From Smithella sp. (GTDB lineage: Bacteria > Desulfobacterota > Syntrophia > Syntrophales > Smithellaceae), in NCBI GenBank assembly GCA_018056685.1, contig JAGPFC010000001.1, forward strand, positions 1 to 64,000: 64,000 bases of DNA. The letters run 5' to 3'. A program made the position numbers and the translations under genes. The notes below the pieces were generated by a model. The model saw only the letters and a list, made by a program, of their open reading frames with translations. It made no database searches and had not been told where the DNA came from. Each line of letters starts with the position of its first letter. Positions within the stretch are counted from its first letter, which is position 1. Shown one piece after another: positions 45,592-56,806 of this stretch.

Positions 45592-45867
45592 TTAGCTGAC
45601 TAATGTTTTTACCGCGTTAATAACCGGGTTGGTGAAAAGAGCCATCAGAACGGTGTAGAGAGCGAACACACCAACCACCTCGCCGACATACATCTTTTCA
45701 TATTTACGTTTCAGAGAAACCATAATCAATCCGCCAACGATCAAACAGCCCAGTTGGAAGAAGGGGAAATTGGTTGCTCCTGCTGCCGCGTATTCAGCAA
45801 AGCTGAAGGTTGCCGTTAAAAGAACTACCGCTGCCGCTACGATTGTTGTTGCCATTGTCTTTTTCAT
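45592..45867 (-). CDS. small membrane protein with signal peptide, unknown
   Basis: 91 residues. N-terminal signal-like segment (MKKTMATTIVAAAVVLLTAT, to about 24 with FAEYAAAG as a likely cleavage region), then two hydrophobic helices near 35-51 and 60-79 separated by the basic KRKYEKMY. AAGGAGG precedes the ATG. It stands alone with its own terminator and a candidate sigma-54 promoter, so it may be strongly or conditionally expressed. No family recognised. Confidence 0.7.
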   Translation of the reverse strand: MKKTMATTIVAAAVVLLTATFSFAEYAAAGATNFPFFQLGCLIVGGLIMVSLKRKYEKMYVGEVVGVFALYTVLMALFTNPVINAVKTLVS

Positions 45868-45919
45868 GATCTGTTACCTCCTTGGGGTAATTTGTTTGCT
45901 CTATTTGTCTTTATACTAA

Positions 45920-45935
45920 TGAAAATACCGTGCCA
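45920..45935 (-). promoter_or_regulatory. candidate sigma-54 promoter
   Basis: On the minus strand TGGCACGGTATTTTCA matches the -24 box perfectly (TGGCAC) and the -12 box with one change (TTTC for TTGC). It lies about 55 nt before the start at 45867. A sigma-54 activator is encoded at 49885. Confidence 0.4.
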
Positions 45936-46200
45936 GAATTTAAGGCGGAAAAAACAAACTTCATAACCTTTTGATATATCTATTGAATCAGAGGCAATTA
46001 AATCCGGAAAGCACACCACTCACATCCATTAATCTGTTATTTTTTTAATAAAATATTCAAGACGATTCAACGAAATGTGGAAAATAAATCCGGCTAAGGT
46101 TCTTGCGAATAAGATTAACTTGACATCCAAGGATGATTTGCTTACATTCTCGCCGGTAAAAAACCTTTCATTCTCAGATCATAATTTAGTAACGGGGCAA

Positions 46201-47487
46201 ATGGAAAAAAGTATTAAATTCCTCATAGCAACAGTTTCTTTTTTTTTATTGATTTTTACTTTCATAGCGTGCAATTCCAGCAACAACCATAAGGAATCAA
46301 CAGAACTGCCCAAAGTCAGCATTACGACAGAGAATGGCGCAGAGATAACATCAAAAGAGGTTTATATTGCCGCCACCGTATCCATTTCCAATGTAAAAGA
46401 TGAATGGTTGCTCGATGAGGTAGAGGCAGGTGTCAGAGGAAGAGGAAATACATCCTGGGAAGAACCCAAAAAACCATACCGGATAAAATTTAAGTCAAAA
46501 CAGGAGATATTCGGCCACGCAAAAGCGAAAAGCTGGACGCTGATTGCAAACTATTGCGATAAGAGCCTGTCCAGGAACTATCTCGCTTATACACTTGCCT
46601 CTAAAATGGACGGCATTGAGTTTTCGAGTATGGCTGAATTTGTTGACCTGTATCTGAACGGTAGATATTTGGGCGTGTATCTCCTGTGCGACCAAATTGA
46701 GGTTGGCGAAGGCAGAATCAACGTTGAAGAAGAAAGTTCTGATATCGACACAGGATATTTGCTGGAAATGAATTTTCGAGCACCCATGGAAGGCGAGCTG
46801 GATTGGGATTATTTCTTCGCGAAGGACTTATTTCCGGCCTATACGATTAAATCTCCTGCCACAGACGAAGATTATTATTCACAAGAGCAATTGTATTACA
46901 TTAAAGATTATCTCAGCAACGCCTACGCGGCAATCCTTTCCAGGGACATGCAGGCCATTCATCAATACATCGACATCAATTCCTTTATCGACTGCTACAT
47001 CGTGCACGAATTGTTCTGCTCGGTCGATGTGCCCTTTTCGAGCTTTTACCTCTATAAAAAAAAGAACGGGGTCTTGTATGCAGGTCCTGTATGGGATTTT
47101 GATAGAAGCAGCGGCAACGTCAACTATGGCCCGGGACAAAAGGAAAGCCAATCACCTCGTGCCGCATTATGGGTCGCCAAGACGAATCCGTGGTACCAAG
47201 CACTTCTCGATGTTCCAGAAATAAAAACGATCCTGCAAAAAAGGCTGGCTGATGCGCAGTTAAATATTGCTGAAATCATCGCTGAATGTGACACCCTTGC
47301 CACAACGCATAATAAGTCATTTCAGAAGAATTTCGTAAAATGGCCTATTATGGGTGAATATGTGGCGCCAAACCCGGATGATGTCGTTGCCATCAAAACA
47401 GTCAAGGGGCAGTTGGCGTTTTTAAAAGATTGGCTGACGGCCAGGAATCAATATATGTTGATGATGTATGATGTTTCCATCGACTGA
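46201..47487 (+). CDS. CotH-kinase-family lipoprotein
   Basis: 428 residues from ATG 46201, giving a lipoprotein signal MEKSIKFLIATVSFFLLIFTFIAC; the upstream in-frame ATG 46075 is rejected as it would bury this signal. CotH features: VRGRGNTSWEEPKKPYRIKF, SWTLIANYCDKSLSRNYLAY, LYLNGRYLGVYLLCDQIEVGEGRI and the catalytic-type GPVWDFDRSSGN. CotH proteins are atypical protein kinases first known from spore coats; secreted relatives occur in many bacteria. Its target here is unknown. Weak ribosome site. Confidence 0.88.
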   Translation: MEKSIKFLIATVSFFLLIFTFIACNSSNNHKESTELPKVSITTENGAEITSKEVYIAATVSISNVKDEWLLDEVEAGVRGRGNTSWEEPKKPYRIKFKSKQEIFGHAKAKSWTLIANYCDKSLSRNYLAYTLASKMDGIEFSSMAEFVDLYLNGRYLGVYLLCDQIEVGEGRINVEEESSDIDTGYLLEMNFRAPMEGELDWDYFFAKDLFPAYTIKSPATDEDYYSQEQLYYIKDYLSNAYAAILSRDMQAIHQYIDINSFIDCYIVHELFCSVDVPFSSFYLYKKKNGVLYAGPVWDFDRSSGNVNYGPGQKESQSPRAALWVAKTNPWYQALLDVPEIKTILQKRLADAQLNIAEIIAECDTLATTHNKSFQKNFVKWPIMGEYVAPNPDDVVAIKTVKGQLAFLKDWLTARNQYMLMMYDVSID

Positions 47488-47603
47488 AAGATATAAAAGC
47501 TTTCCTTTGCACAACGTCAATCCTGCAGATGGAATTCGGAAATTGATGACAGGCAAAAAGAAATCCATCGGCCGAGGAATCAAGTTTAATAAGTTTAAAT
47601 ATC

Positions 47604-47633
47604 TTGACACCCGCATACCTTCTTCCCTATAAT
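47604..47633 (+). promoter_or_regulatory. consensus sigma-70 promoter of the kinase-regulator operon
   Basis: Perfect TTGACA (47604-47609) and perfect TATAAT (47628-47633) with an 18-nt spacer, 113 nt before the kinase ATG. Confidence 0.8.
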
Positions 47634-47746
47634 CAAATCATAAATAATCATTTATAATATCATCTTCGCCGCTGGATGTAGTTTCAGACAGGTTTCACTG
47701 ATTTATTAATGGATTAATTCTGTATGGATTGTTTCGGTAACGGAAG

Positions 47747-49888
47747 ATGAAAGAAAAAAACCCTCTGAACAAGGTCAAAAAAAAAATCAATCGCACAGAA
47801 AGTGTCTGGGCAAAGGAAGTTTTCAGCAACGGCCAGCAATCTCTGCAGAGCATCATCGGCTCATCTCCCATTCCCGCCTTTATTATCGGTAAGGATCATC
47901 TGATTATTTACTGGAACAAGGCGCTGGAGGAGCTAAGCGGCATCAAGGCCCGGGAAGTCGTGGGAACCGGACAGCAGTGGCGGGCTTTTTATAAAACCGC
48001 CCGACCCTGCATGGCCGACTTGCTGGTTGATAAATGCCAGAAAAAGATTCCGCAATGGTATTCAGGAAAGCACATCAAATCAAAATTAATTAAAGGCGCC
48101 TACGAGGCGACTGATTTTTTTCCGGAACTGGGCAAGCGGGGGAAGTGGCTGCGCTTTACCGCCGCGGTCATCCGCAATTCCAAAGGATCGGTTATCGGCG
48201 CAGTGGAAACGCTTGAAGATATCACCCAGGCGAAAAGAACGGAAGAGGCTCTGCTCCAGGCTCATGCAGAACTGGAAATGAAAGTTAAAGAACGCACCCG
48301 CAAGTTGACCAGAACCAACAAAGCTTTGAAAGAGACAACAGATCATCTGTCGCTCATTCTGGAATTTCTGCCGATTATTTCCTATGCCTGTCATGCTGAC
48401 GAAAATGCGACCATCACGTTTGTCAGCAATCGTGTCAAGGAAATTACCGGATATACGCCGGCTCAATTTACCGGTAATCATTTTTTCTGGCAGGAGCATA
48501 TCCATCCCGAAGACAGAGATCATGTTCTGAAAAAATTGAAATCGACCACAGGAAAAAGAACGCAGCAACTGGAATACCGCTTCCAAATCATGGATGGCTC
48601 CTATCGGTGGATTGCCGATCATCGTCGTCTGATAAAACCGGGAAAGCGCTCGCGCAGTTACCTGGTGGGCGCATGGCAGGATATCACGGAGGATAAGAAA
48701 ATCCGACAGGAAGGAGAATTCCGGCTGCAGCAGATGATTCAATCTCATAAGCTCAAAGCGCTGGGCGAGGTTGTCGCGGGCGTCGCCCACGAAATCAATA
48801 ATCCGGTCAGTTTTATCGCCAACAACATTACCATGCTGGAGGAAATGTGGAATGCCGTGGAACCGATTCTGGCCAGTGACGGCGCCTCGCATCCGGATTG
48901 GAGTGACAAGGGCATAGGTTATGTGGAAGTCTGCACCAACATGAAGGAAATCATCGATGAATTTAAAATCGCTTCCCAGCGCATTAAGCGCGTTGTTTCC
49001 GGATTGAAAGAGTTTGCCCGCACCGATGAAACCGTCGAAAAGAAACCGGTGAAAATTGAAGAAGTTATCCGGGGCGTGATGATCATTGTCGGCGCTCAGG
49101 TGCGCAAAACCGTTTCCCGCGTGGATATTTATGTGGACAGTGATCTGCCGCCGGTTCAGGGGCATTTTCAAAAGCTCGAGCAGGTCATCGCCAATCTTCT
49201 GATTAACGCTCATCAGGCCATTCCGCCGGATAGAAAGGGACGAATCATTATTACCGCCAGAAACATGGAGAGACTCAACGCGATTCTCATTGAGATTGAA
49301 GATAACGGCATGGGAATGAAAAAGGAAGTCATGGATCATGTTTTTCAACCTTTCTTCACGACACGCCGTGATTTGGAAGGGACCGGTCTGGGACTTTCCA
49401 TCTCTTACGGACTGATCAAAGAGCATCACGGCCTCATCGGCGTGCTTTCCCGTCCTGATATCGGTACGCGGTTTTCCATTTATCTGCCGCTGGATTCCCG
49501 CACACCGATCAGTATTCGCCCGGCCATTCTCTGCTGTGACAGCGACGCTTCTTATCTCAACGAAATCAAAATGAGCTTTGTGGATGCTCTGGACTGGCAG
49601 TGCTCTTCCGAGGACACCTGCGAAGACATCATCACTTATCTGGAAGCGCATCCGGAGATTGATATTTTCATTTCGGAAATCAATCTTCCCTCCATGAACG
49701 GTTGGGAATTATCCCGGAAAATCAAAGAACGTTTCCCGCTCATGTGCGTGATCCTCTATTCTGCCGATGACGGCAGCCTGAAGTCTGAAGGCGGAACGGC
49801 AGATCAAGCGGACTACCTGCTGAAAAAACCTTTCAGCATGATGCAGTTGCAAAATATCATTCGTGACACAGGAAGGCAGCGATTATGA
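47747..49888 (+). CDS. PAS-domain hybrid histidine kinase with altered receiver
   Basis: 713 residues, no membrane helices, so cytoplasmic. PAS 1 about 30-165, a coiled coil about 163-200, PAS 2 about 200-320 with its PAC end, HisKA with H348 (VAGVAHEINNP), HATPase with NLLINAHQAI (N487), DNGMGM and GTGLGLSISYGL. The C-terminal receiver (about 592-705) has E644 where the phosphoacceptor Asp should be (FISEINLPSMNG), and keeps the Lys of LLKKPF. The next gene, a sigma-54 response regulator, overlaps by ATGA. Senses an internal signal, perhaps redox or energy. Confidence 0.9.
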   Translation: MKEKNPLNKVKKKINRTESVWAKEVFSNGQQSLQSIIGSSPIPAFIIGKDHLIIYWNKALEELSGIKAREVVGTGQQWRAFYKTARPCMADLLVDKCQKKIPQWYSGKHIKSKLIKGAYEATDFFPELGKRGKWLRFTAAVIRNSKGSVIGAVETLEDITQAKRTEEALLQAHAELEMKVKERTRKLTRTNKALKETTDHLSLILEFLPIISYACHADENATITFVSNRVKEITGYTPAQFTGNHFFWQEHIHPEDRDHVLKKLKSTTGKRTQQLEYRFQIMDGSYRWIADHRRLIKPGKRSRSYLVGAWQDITEDKKIRQEGEFRLQQMIQSHKLKALGEVVAGVAHEINNPVSFIANNITMLEEMWNAVEPILASDGASHPDWSDKGIGYVEVCTNMKEIIDEFKIASQRIKRVVSGLKEFARTDETVEKKPVKIEEVIRGVMIIVGAQVRKTVSRVDIYVDSDLPPVQGHFQKLEQVIANLLINAHQAIPPDRKGRIIITARNMERLNAILIEIEDNGMGMKKEVMDHVFQPFFTTRRDLEGTGLGLSISYGLIKEHHGLIGVLSRPDIGTRFSIYLPLDSRTPISIRPAILCCDSDASYLNEIKMSFVDALDWQCSSEDTCEDIITYLEAHPEIDIFISEINLPSMNGWELSRKIKERFPLMCVILYSADDGSLKSEGGTADQADYLLKKPFSMMQLQNIIRDTGRQRL

Positions 49889-51252
49889 GAATCCTGATTG
49901 TTGATGATGAAGAAGTAGCTCTGAATTCAATCAAACGTCTTTTAAAGTGGCGGGGCATCCGGAATGTGGACACCTGTTCCAGCGGCCGGGAGGCTATTGC
50001 AAAAATCAAGGAGACCGAATTTGATATCGTTCTGCTGGATTTGCTGATGCCGGAAATTGACGGGTTACAGGTGCTGGAAGCGACGAAGCCCTATCGCCCG
50101 CACACGGAATTTATCATTCTCACAGCCATTGATGATATCCCCACCACCGTCAAGGCGGTTCGTCTGGGAGCTTATGATTATCTCGTAAAACCGGTGGATA
50201 ATGATCTGCTGCTCCTGGCCATCAAGAGAGCCTATGAAAGAAGGGGATTACTCATCGGTTTGTCGTCAACAGCCGGATATAGCAAAAGTAATGTTCCCCA
50301 GCCCTTTGCGGAAATTATCACCCAGTGTCCGAGAATGTGTTCACTGCTTTCCTACGCTCAGATCATGGCTGCCGGCGGCAATCCGATGATGATTACCGGT
50401 GAATCGGGAACCGGCAAGGAACTGGTCGCCAGAGGCATCCATCAGGCGGGACCGACGCCTGATGGTCCGTTCATTGCTGTTAATGTCAGCGCCATTCCGG
50501 CCAGTATGTTTGAAAGCCAGTTTTTTGGTCACGCCAAAGGCGCGTTTACCGGAGCGGATGCTCCTTATCGTGGCTATTTCGAACAGGCGGATGGGGGGAC
50601 CCTTTTTCTGGATGAAATTGGAGAACTCCCTGTAGGGTTGCAGTCGAAACTATTGAGGGTGCTGGAAGAAAAATCTTTTTATCCCCTGGGTTCGTCCAAA
50701 CCGGTCTGGGTTGACGTGAGAGTTATATCGGCTTCTAACAGAGATATTGAACAGGCCTGCCGGGAGGGAAATTTCAGACTGGATCTGCTCTACCGTTTGA
50801 AATCCGTTCATATCCATCTGCCGCCGCTCCGGGAAAGAGACGGCGACATTCCATTGCTGGCTCTGCATTTTCTGCGCAAGTCGTGTGAAGCTCACAGGAA
50901 AGAAATCAAAGGGTTCACTCCGGAAGCGATGGATCTGCTCAGCAGCAGAAATTATCCCGGCAATATTCGGGAGTTCTCACAAATTATTGACAATGCTGTA
51001 CTGGTGGCGTCTGCGGATTTTATTCAACCTGCTCATCTGGGCATGACATCAACCGGCAAATCTTCTTTATCGCGGCAGCTATGCACATTAAAGGAAAATG
51101 ACGAAATACATCTGATTTATGTTTTGAAAAATGTCCATGGTGATAAAAATAAGGCAGCACAAATTCTGGGCATTACCATCCGGCAACTGCAGCGGAAAAT
51201 TGCCTCAATGAAAAAAAATCCGCAATGGCAATCCGCTCTGGACGACATTTAA
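49885..51252 (+). CDS. sigma-54-dependent response regulator (NtrC family)
   Basis: 455 residues. Receiver (about 1-120, D52 in VLLDLLMPEIDG), AAA+ domain with Walker A GESGTGKE, the sigma-54 contact loop GAFTGAD, Walker B TLFLDEIGELP and arginine fingers, then a Fis-type helix-turn-helix (NKAAQILGITIRQLQRKI). Start overlaps the kinase stop. Pairs with the upstream histidine kinase to activate sigma-54 promoters; one candidate is at 45920-45935. Confidence 0.93.
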   Translation: MRILIVDDEEVALNSIKRLLKWRGIRNVDTCSSGREAIAKIKETEFDIVLLDLLMPEIDGLQVLEATKPYRPHTEFIILTAIDDIPTTVKAVRLGAYDYLVKPVDNDLLLLAIKRAYERRGLLIGLSSTAGYSKSNVPQPFAEIITQCPRMCSLLSYAQIMAAGGNPMMITGESGTGKELVARGIHQAGPTPDGPFIAVNVSAIPASMFESQFFGHAKGAFTGADAPYRGYFEQADGGTLFLDEIGELPVGLQSKLLRVLEEKSFYPLGSSKPVWVDVRVISASNRDIEQACREGNFRLDLLYRLKSVHIHLPPLRERDGDIPLLALHFLRKSCEAHRKEIKGFTPEAMDLLSSRNYPGNIREFSQIIDNAVLVASADFIQPAHLGMTSTGKSSLSRQLCTLKENDEIHLIYVLKNVHGDKNKAAQILGITIRQLQRKIASMKKNPQWQSALDDI

Positions 51253-51594
51253 GTCATGCCGGGTGACATAAATGTCGCAATTCATAAGCTGTTGTTTTTT
51301 AAGCGACCTGTCGTAATATCCTGTCGGAAAGACTTTTCATGATATTTTTCCCGCGTCCTTTATTTCGTTTTCATCAAACTGACATCCATCATCAAAACCC
51401 CAAGAACAAACAGAAAAGTTTATTCTCTGATTTTCTTTCAGTTGTGTAACGAAGCTCGTAAACATCGAACAATACTAAGCTTCTCAAAAATACGCGGACT
51501 TTGTCACTTGATTATAAATTTCATCAATGAATACGAAAATGGGAATTTTTTTTCTGGCATGGCTTATGCTCTTCAGTTTTTTAAAAAGGACGAG
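51253..51594. other. intergenic region before the RsbRD_N-like gene
   Basis: About 340 nt. The inverted pair GACATTT (51244-51250) / AAATGTC (51268-51274) spans the regulator stop, and GACCTGTCG / CCTGTCGG repeats follow near 51305-51328. No terminator with a T-run and no clear promoter is seen. AAAAAGGA near 51584 is the ribosome site of the next gene. Confidence 0.4.
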
Positions 51595-53876
<2,282 letters not shown>

Positions 53877-53880
53877 TGAC

Positions 53881-54135
53881 ACTCGCTGAGAGCGAGTGAA
53901 GCGAAGCTCGAAGCGCAAGTGGTAGTGAGACTCAAATTTTATAAGCGACGCGTAATGAAATTTGTTAGTCGAACAATCCAATCCTGACACGTCGGGATTG
54001 GAAATTATCCCAGGAGCAAAGTACCCTAAAGGGCATCTTCGACGACGCGGGATAAAGAACCGTTCTACGTTCAACGTTCTAAGTTTAGAACAGTACAAAT
54101 GCAACGTCGAACATAGAACCTTGAACGTGAACTTT
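53881..54135. repeat. hairpin repeats inserted between atpC and atpQ
   Basis: Type A GAGC / GCTC with 12-nt loop (53890-53909); type B CAAATTTTAT / ATGAAATTTG around AAGCGACGCGTA (53933-53964); CCAATCCTGA / TCGGGATTGG with a 4-nt loop (53978-54001); the 45-nt type C module (54008-54052); then a GAAC-rich inverted block (54060-54135). The whole intra-operon gap is repeat. Confidence 0.85.
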
Positions 54136-54148
54136 TAGAGGTTTGAGC

Positions 54149-54502
54149 ATGGTTGAAATACGACGAACACCCGGTACGCGGCGCCGAAAAATTGCCGATC
54201 ATTTCACCGCACAGGTGGCGAAAAAAGAAGCCCTGCGGAAAAAGGCACTGCGGCACAAGGACGAGACCGTCTGGTTTGGTCTGGGCATGTTCGGCATCGT
54301 CGGCTGGGCTGTCGCTATCCCCACATTGATCGGAGTCGCGTTAGGGCTTTGGATTGATCGCACCTGGCCCAGCCAGTATTCGTGGGCGTTGATGTTACTG
54401 ATTGCGGGCGTACTGATTGGCTGTATGAATGCGGCTTACTGGGTGCGCAGAGTACGCAGCAAAATTATTGAGGAAGATGAAGAAGATGAGTCACCATCTT
54501 GA
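54149..54502 (+). CDS. atpQ: N-ATPase AtpQ (AtpI/AtpZ-like) membrane subunit
   Basis: 117 residues from ATG 54149 (AGAGG 9 nt upstream). A basic N-terminus (RRTPGTRRRK) is followed by two membrane helices near 42-68 and 76-98 and an acidic tail. AtpQ is one of two small proteins found only in N-ATPase operons and probably helps c-ring assembly or transport of a divalent ion. The position between atpC and atpR matches. Confidence 0.82.
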   Translation: MVEIRRTPGTRRRKIADHFTAQVAKKEALRKKALRHKDETVWFGLGMFGIVGWAVAIPTLIGVALGLWIDRTWPSQYSWALMLLIAGVLIGCMNAAYWVRRVRSKIIEEDEEDESPS

Positions 54503-54797
54503 CACAGCATCCGCCTTTGCTTTGATAGCAGCATTTGCCGCCGGTTTGGTTCTGGGTGCATTTTATTTCACCGCTTTGTGGCATACGGTACGACGGTTGT
54601 CGACAACGCACAGCGCTGCGCGCTTGATGATCGGGAGTTTTATTTTGAGGATGGCGGTCGTGATGGCCGGATTTTATCTGGTGATGGGGCATGGACACTG
54701 GGAACGACTGGCGGCGGCCATGTTCGGATTCGTCGTAATGAGAAAGATTTTAACCTATCGACTGGGACCGCAAAATGCCACTGAGCCTGTTCAATAA
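54486..54797 (+). CDS. atpR: N-ATPase AtpR membrane subunit
   Basis: 103 residues from MSHHLDTASAFALIAAF, overlapping atpQ by 17 nt. Three membrane helices (about 8-32, 48-67, 72-90) with intramembrane or interface arginines R37, R46 and R55. AtpR is specific to N-ATPases; its conserved Arg has been proposed to contact the c-ring acidic residue. Precedes atpB by 17 nt. Confidence 0.82.
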   Translation: MSHHLDTASAFALIAAFAAGLVLGAFYFTALWHTVRRLSTTHSAARLMIGSFILRMAVVMAGFYLVMGHGHWERLAAAMFGFVVMRKILTYRLGPQNATEPVQ

Positions 54798-54814
54798 AGT
54801 AACGGAGATGCGCT

Positions 54815-55546
54815 ATGGAAATTGTTTCTCTTAATCAAATCAGTCCTGATCAGGTCATCATCTTCAGTTGGGGCTTTATCACCCTTAACGTGACCATTAT
54901 CTACACCTGGCTGGTGATGGCTATTCTGCTGATCATTTCTCATCTCGCCACGCGTAATCTTTCTTCGGAAATAAACGTTTCCCGCTGGCAGCATTTTCTG
55001 GAAGTGGTCGTTTCCGTGATTCGTGGCGAAATATCCGAAATGACGAAAAAAGGCGCGGATAATTACGTTCCCCTGATCGGAACGCTATTCCTGTTCATCT
55101 GCACGTCCAATGTTCTGGCCATTGTGCCGGGATATGTAGCACCGACATCGTCCATTACAACAACGGCTTCCCTGGCACTGTGCGTATTTATTGCCGTTCC
55201 TTACTACGGCATTTCCCGTAACGGTCTTTTCCATTATCTGAAAGAGTATTTTCAACCCAATTTTATATTCTTTCCCTTCCACGTCATGGGGGAAATATCC
55301 CGGACGCTGGCGCTGACGGTTCGACTTTTCGGCAATATCATGAGTCATGAAAAAGTCATTGGTATTCTGCTGGCCGTTACACCGCTTTTGTTTCCGGTTG
55401 TCATGCAATTGCTGGGGCTTTTAATCGGCGTCATTCAGGCTTATATTTTCGCGATTCTTTCGATGGTTTATATCGCATCGGCACTGGCGGAAGAGGACCA
55501 TCAGCATGTTCAGACAGAAGTAAAACAGGAAAGCGTAACAGTTTGA
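54815..55546 (+). CDS. atpB: N-ATPase subunit a
   Basis: 243 residues with five or six membrane helices. The essential stator arginine is R170 in TVRLFGNIMSHEKVIGI. FQPNFIFFPFHVMGEISRTLALTVRLFGN is characteristic. Forms the ion half-channels facing the c-ring. Starts 17 nt after atpR. Confidence 0.95.
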   Translation: MEIVSLNQISPDQVIIFSWGFITLNVTIIYTWLVMAILLIISHLATRNLSSEINVSRWQHFLEVVVSVIRGEISEMTKKGADNYVPLIGTLFLFICTSNVLAIVPGYVAPTSSITTTASLALCVFIAVPYYGISRNGLFHYLKEYFQPNFIFFPFHVMGEISRTLALTVRLFGNIMSHEKVIGILLAVTPLLFPVVMQLLGLLIGVIQAYIFAILSMVYIASALAEEDHQHVQTEVKQESVTV

Positions 55547-55574
55547 TAATTATTTTTTGAAAAGGAGGCGTTTT

Positions 55575-55850
55575 ATGGACAATGTAAGTATCGTCGCGTT
55601 GGCATCAATTTTCGCCGCGGGATTGGCAATGGGTATCGGTTCGATCGGACCGGCTCTGGGCATGGGATCGGCCATCGCGCAGGCACTGGCCGCAATCGCT
55701 CAACAACCGGATGAAAGAAATTCGCTGACCCGAACACTTTTTGTCGGACTGGCCATGATTGAATCTATCGCTATTTACTGCTTCGTTATTTCGATGATTC
55801 TGATTTTTGCCAATCCGTTCTGGGGTCACTTTACAAAGACAGGGGGATGA
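55575..55850 (+). CDS. atpE: N-ATPase subunit c, atypical ion site
   Basis: 91 residues from MDNVSIVALASIFAAG (AAAGGAGG upstream; the TTG at 55557 is rejected). Two-helix hairpin with the polar loop AQQPDERNS. The essential acid is E63 (MIES). By alignment to the Ilyobacter c subunit, M30 sits where Na+-type rings have Gln32 (other N-ATPases often Glu), and I65 replaces Thr67; Ser64 is kept. The set of Na+ ligands is incomplete, so proton coupling is likely. The c-terminal GLAMIESIAIYCFVISMILIFANPF is N-ATPase-like. Confidence 0.93.
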   Translation: MDNVSIVALASIFAAGLAMGIGSIGPALGMGSAIAQALAAIAQQPDERNSLTRTLFVGLAMIESIAIYCFVISMILIFANPFWGHFTKTGG

Positions 55851-55853
55851 TCC

Positions 55854-56624
55854 ATGCATATCGACTGGTTTGTTTTATTCTGCCAGATTTTCAATTTTCT
55901 GCTGCTCGTCTATCTGCTGAAGCGCTTTCTTTTCGGTCGGATCATCAAGGCGATGGACGACAGGGAAGCCAAGATCGTCGCGCGGTTTGCCGAGGCACAG
56001 GAATTGAAAGATAAGGCAACCGAAGCCGCCGGGCTTTACGAAAAGCGCAACCAGTTGCTCAACGAAACCAAAGAGAAGATGCTCAATGAAGCGGCCATGG
56101 CTGCTGATGCCAAGCGCAAGGAATTGATGGACGGTGTTCGCCAGGAAGTTGATCAGGTCAAAGCACGCTGGCAGGACATGTTGATTCGCGAGCAGGATGC
56201 CTTCTTTTATGATTTGCGTCAGCGGGCGGCTAAACAACTGTATGCGACAGCGCGCAAAGCCCTGAGTGATCTGGCAGACGCCGATCTGGAAGAACGTATT
56301 ATGGATGAGTTCATCCGCCGCGTCCAGGCCCTTGATGCCGAGAAAAGTCTTCAGATACGCAACGCCATCAGGGGCGGTGGCAATCAGGTGACCATCCAGA
56401 GCGCTTTCGGAATTTCCGAACAAAGGAAAGCACAGATCGAAGAAGTGCTCAAGAAACAGATCACCAACGGTTTTTCGCTGCGGTACATGAGACAGCCGGA
56501 AATCGTATCGGGCATTGAATTGCGGGTGAACGGGCATAAGATCGCGTGGAGCCTTAATGAGTATCTGGAAACACTGGTGGAGAGCTTAACCGAGACGCTC
56601 CAGAAAGAGGCGCACGCGGCGTAA
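55854..56624 (+). CDS. atpF: N-ATPase subunit b with delta-like C-terminus
   Basis: 256 residues, longer than the usual 160. Membrane anchor about 5-25, long charged coiled coil about 30-165, then a delta-like domain (about 180-250: VTIQSAFGISEQRKAQIEEVLKKQ, IVSGIELRVNGHKIAWSLNEYLETL). This replaces the absent atpH. Starts 3 nt after atpE. A single b/delta polypeptide is usual for N-ATPases. Confidence 0.92.
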   Translation: MHIDWFVLFCQIFNFLLLVYLLKRFLFGRIIKAMDDREAKIVARFAEAQELKDKATEAAGLYEKRNQLLNETKEKMLNEAAMAADAKRKELMDGVRQEVDQVKARWQDMLIREQDAFFYDLRQRAAKQLYATARKALSDLADADLEERIMDEFIRRVQALDAEKSLQIRNAIRGGGNQVTIQSAFGISEQRKAQIEEVLKKQITNGFSLRYMRQPEIVSGIELRVNGHKIAWSLNEYLETLVESLTETLQKEAHAA

Positions 56625-56628
56625 TGAC

Positions 56629-56756
56629 ACTCGCTGAGAACGAGCTTCGCGAAGTTCAAAGCGTAAGTGGAATTATCCCAGGAGCGCAGTACCCTAAAGG
56701 GCATCTTCGACGACGTGGGATAGAAGAAAAGTTCAATGTTCGCTGTTGAAGGTTCA
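56629..56756. repeat. hairpin repeats inserted between atpF and atpA
   Basis: Type A GAAC / GTTC with a 12-nt loop (56638-56657), joined by GCGTAAGTGGAATTATCC to the 45-nt type C module (56676-56720), then a TTCAATGTTCGCTGTTGAA block (56731-56749). A second insertion of the same family within one operon. Confidence 0.82.
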
Positions 56757-56806
56757 AGCCGAAGAACAGCAGATATAAAAATGGCAAAGAGGTCAGGAGG
56801 CGAAGA

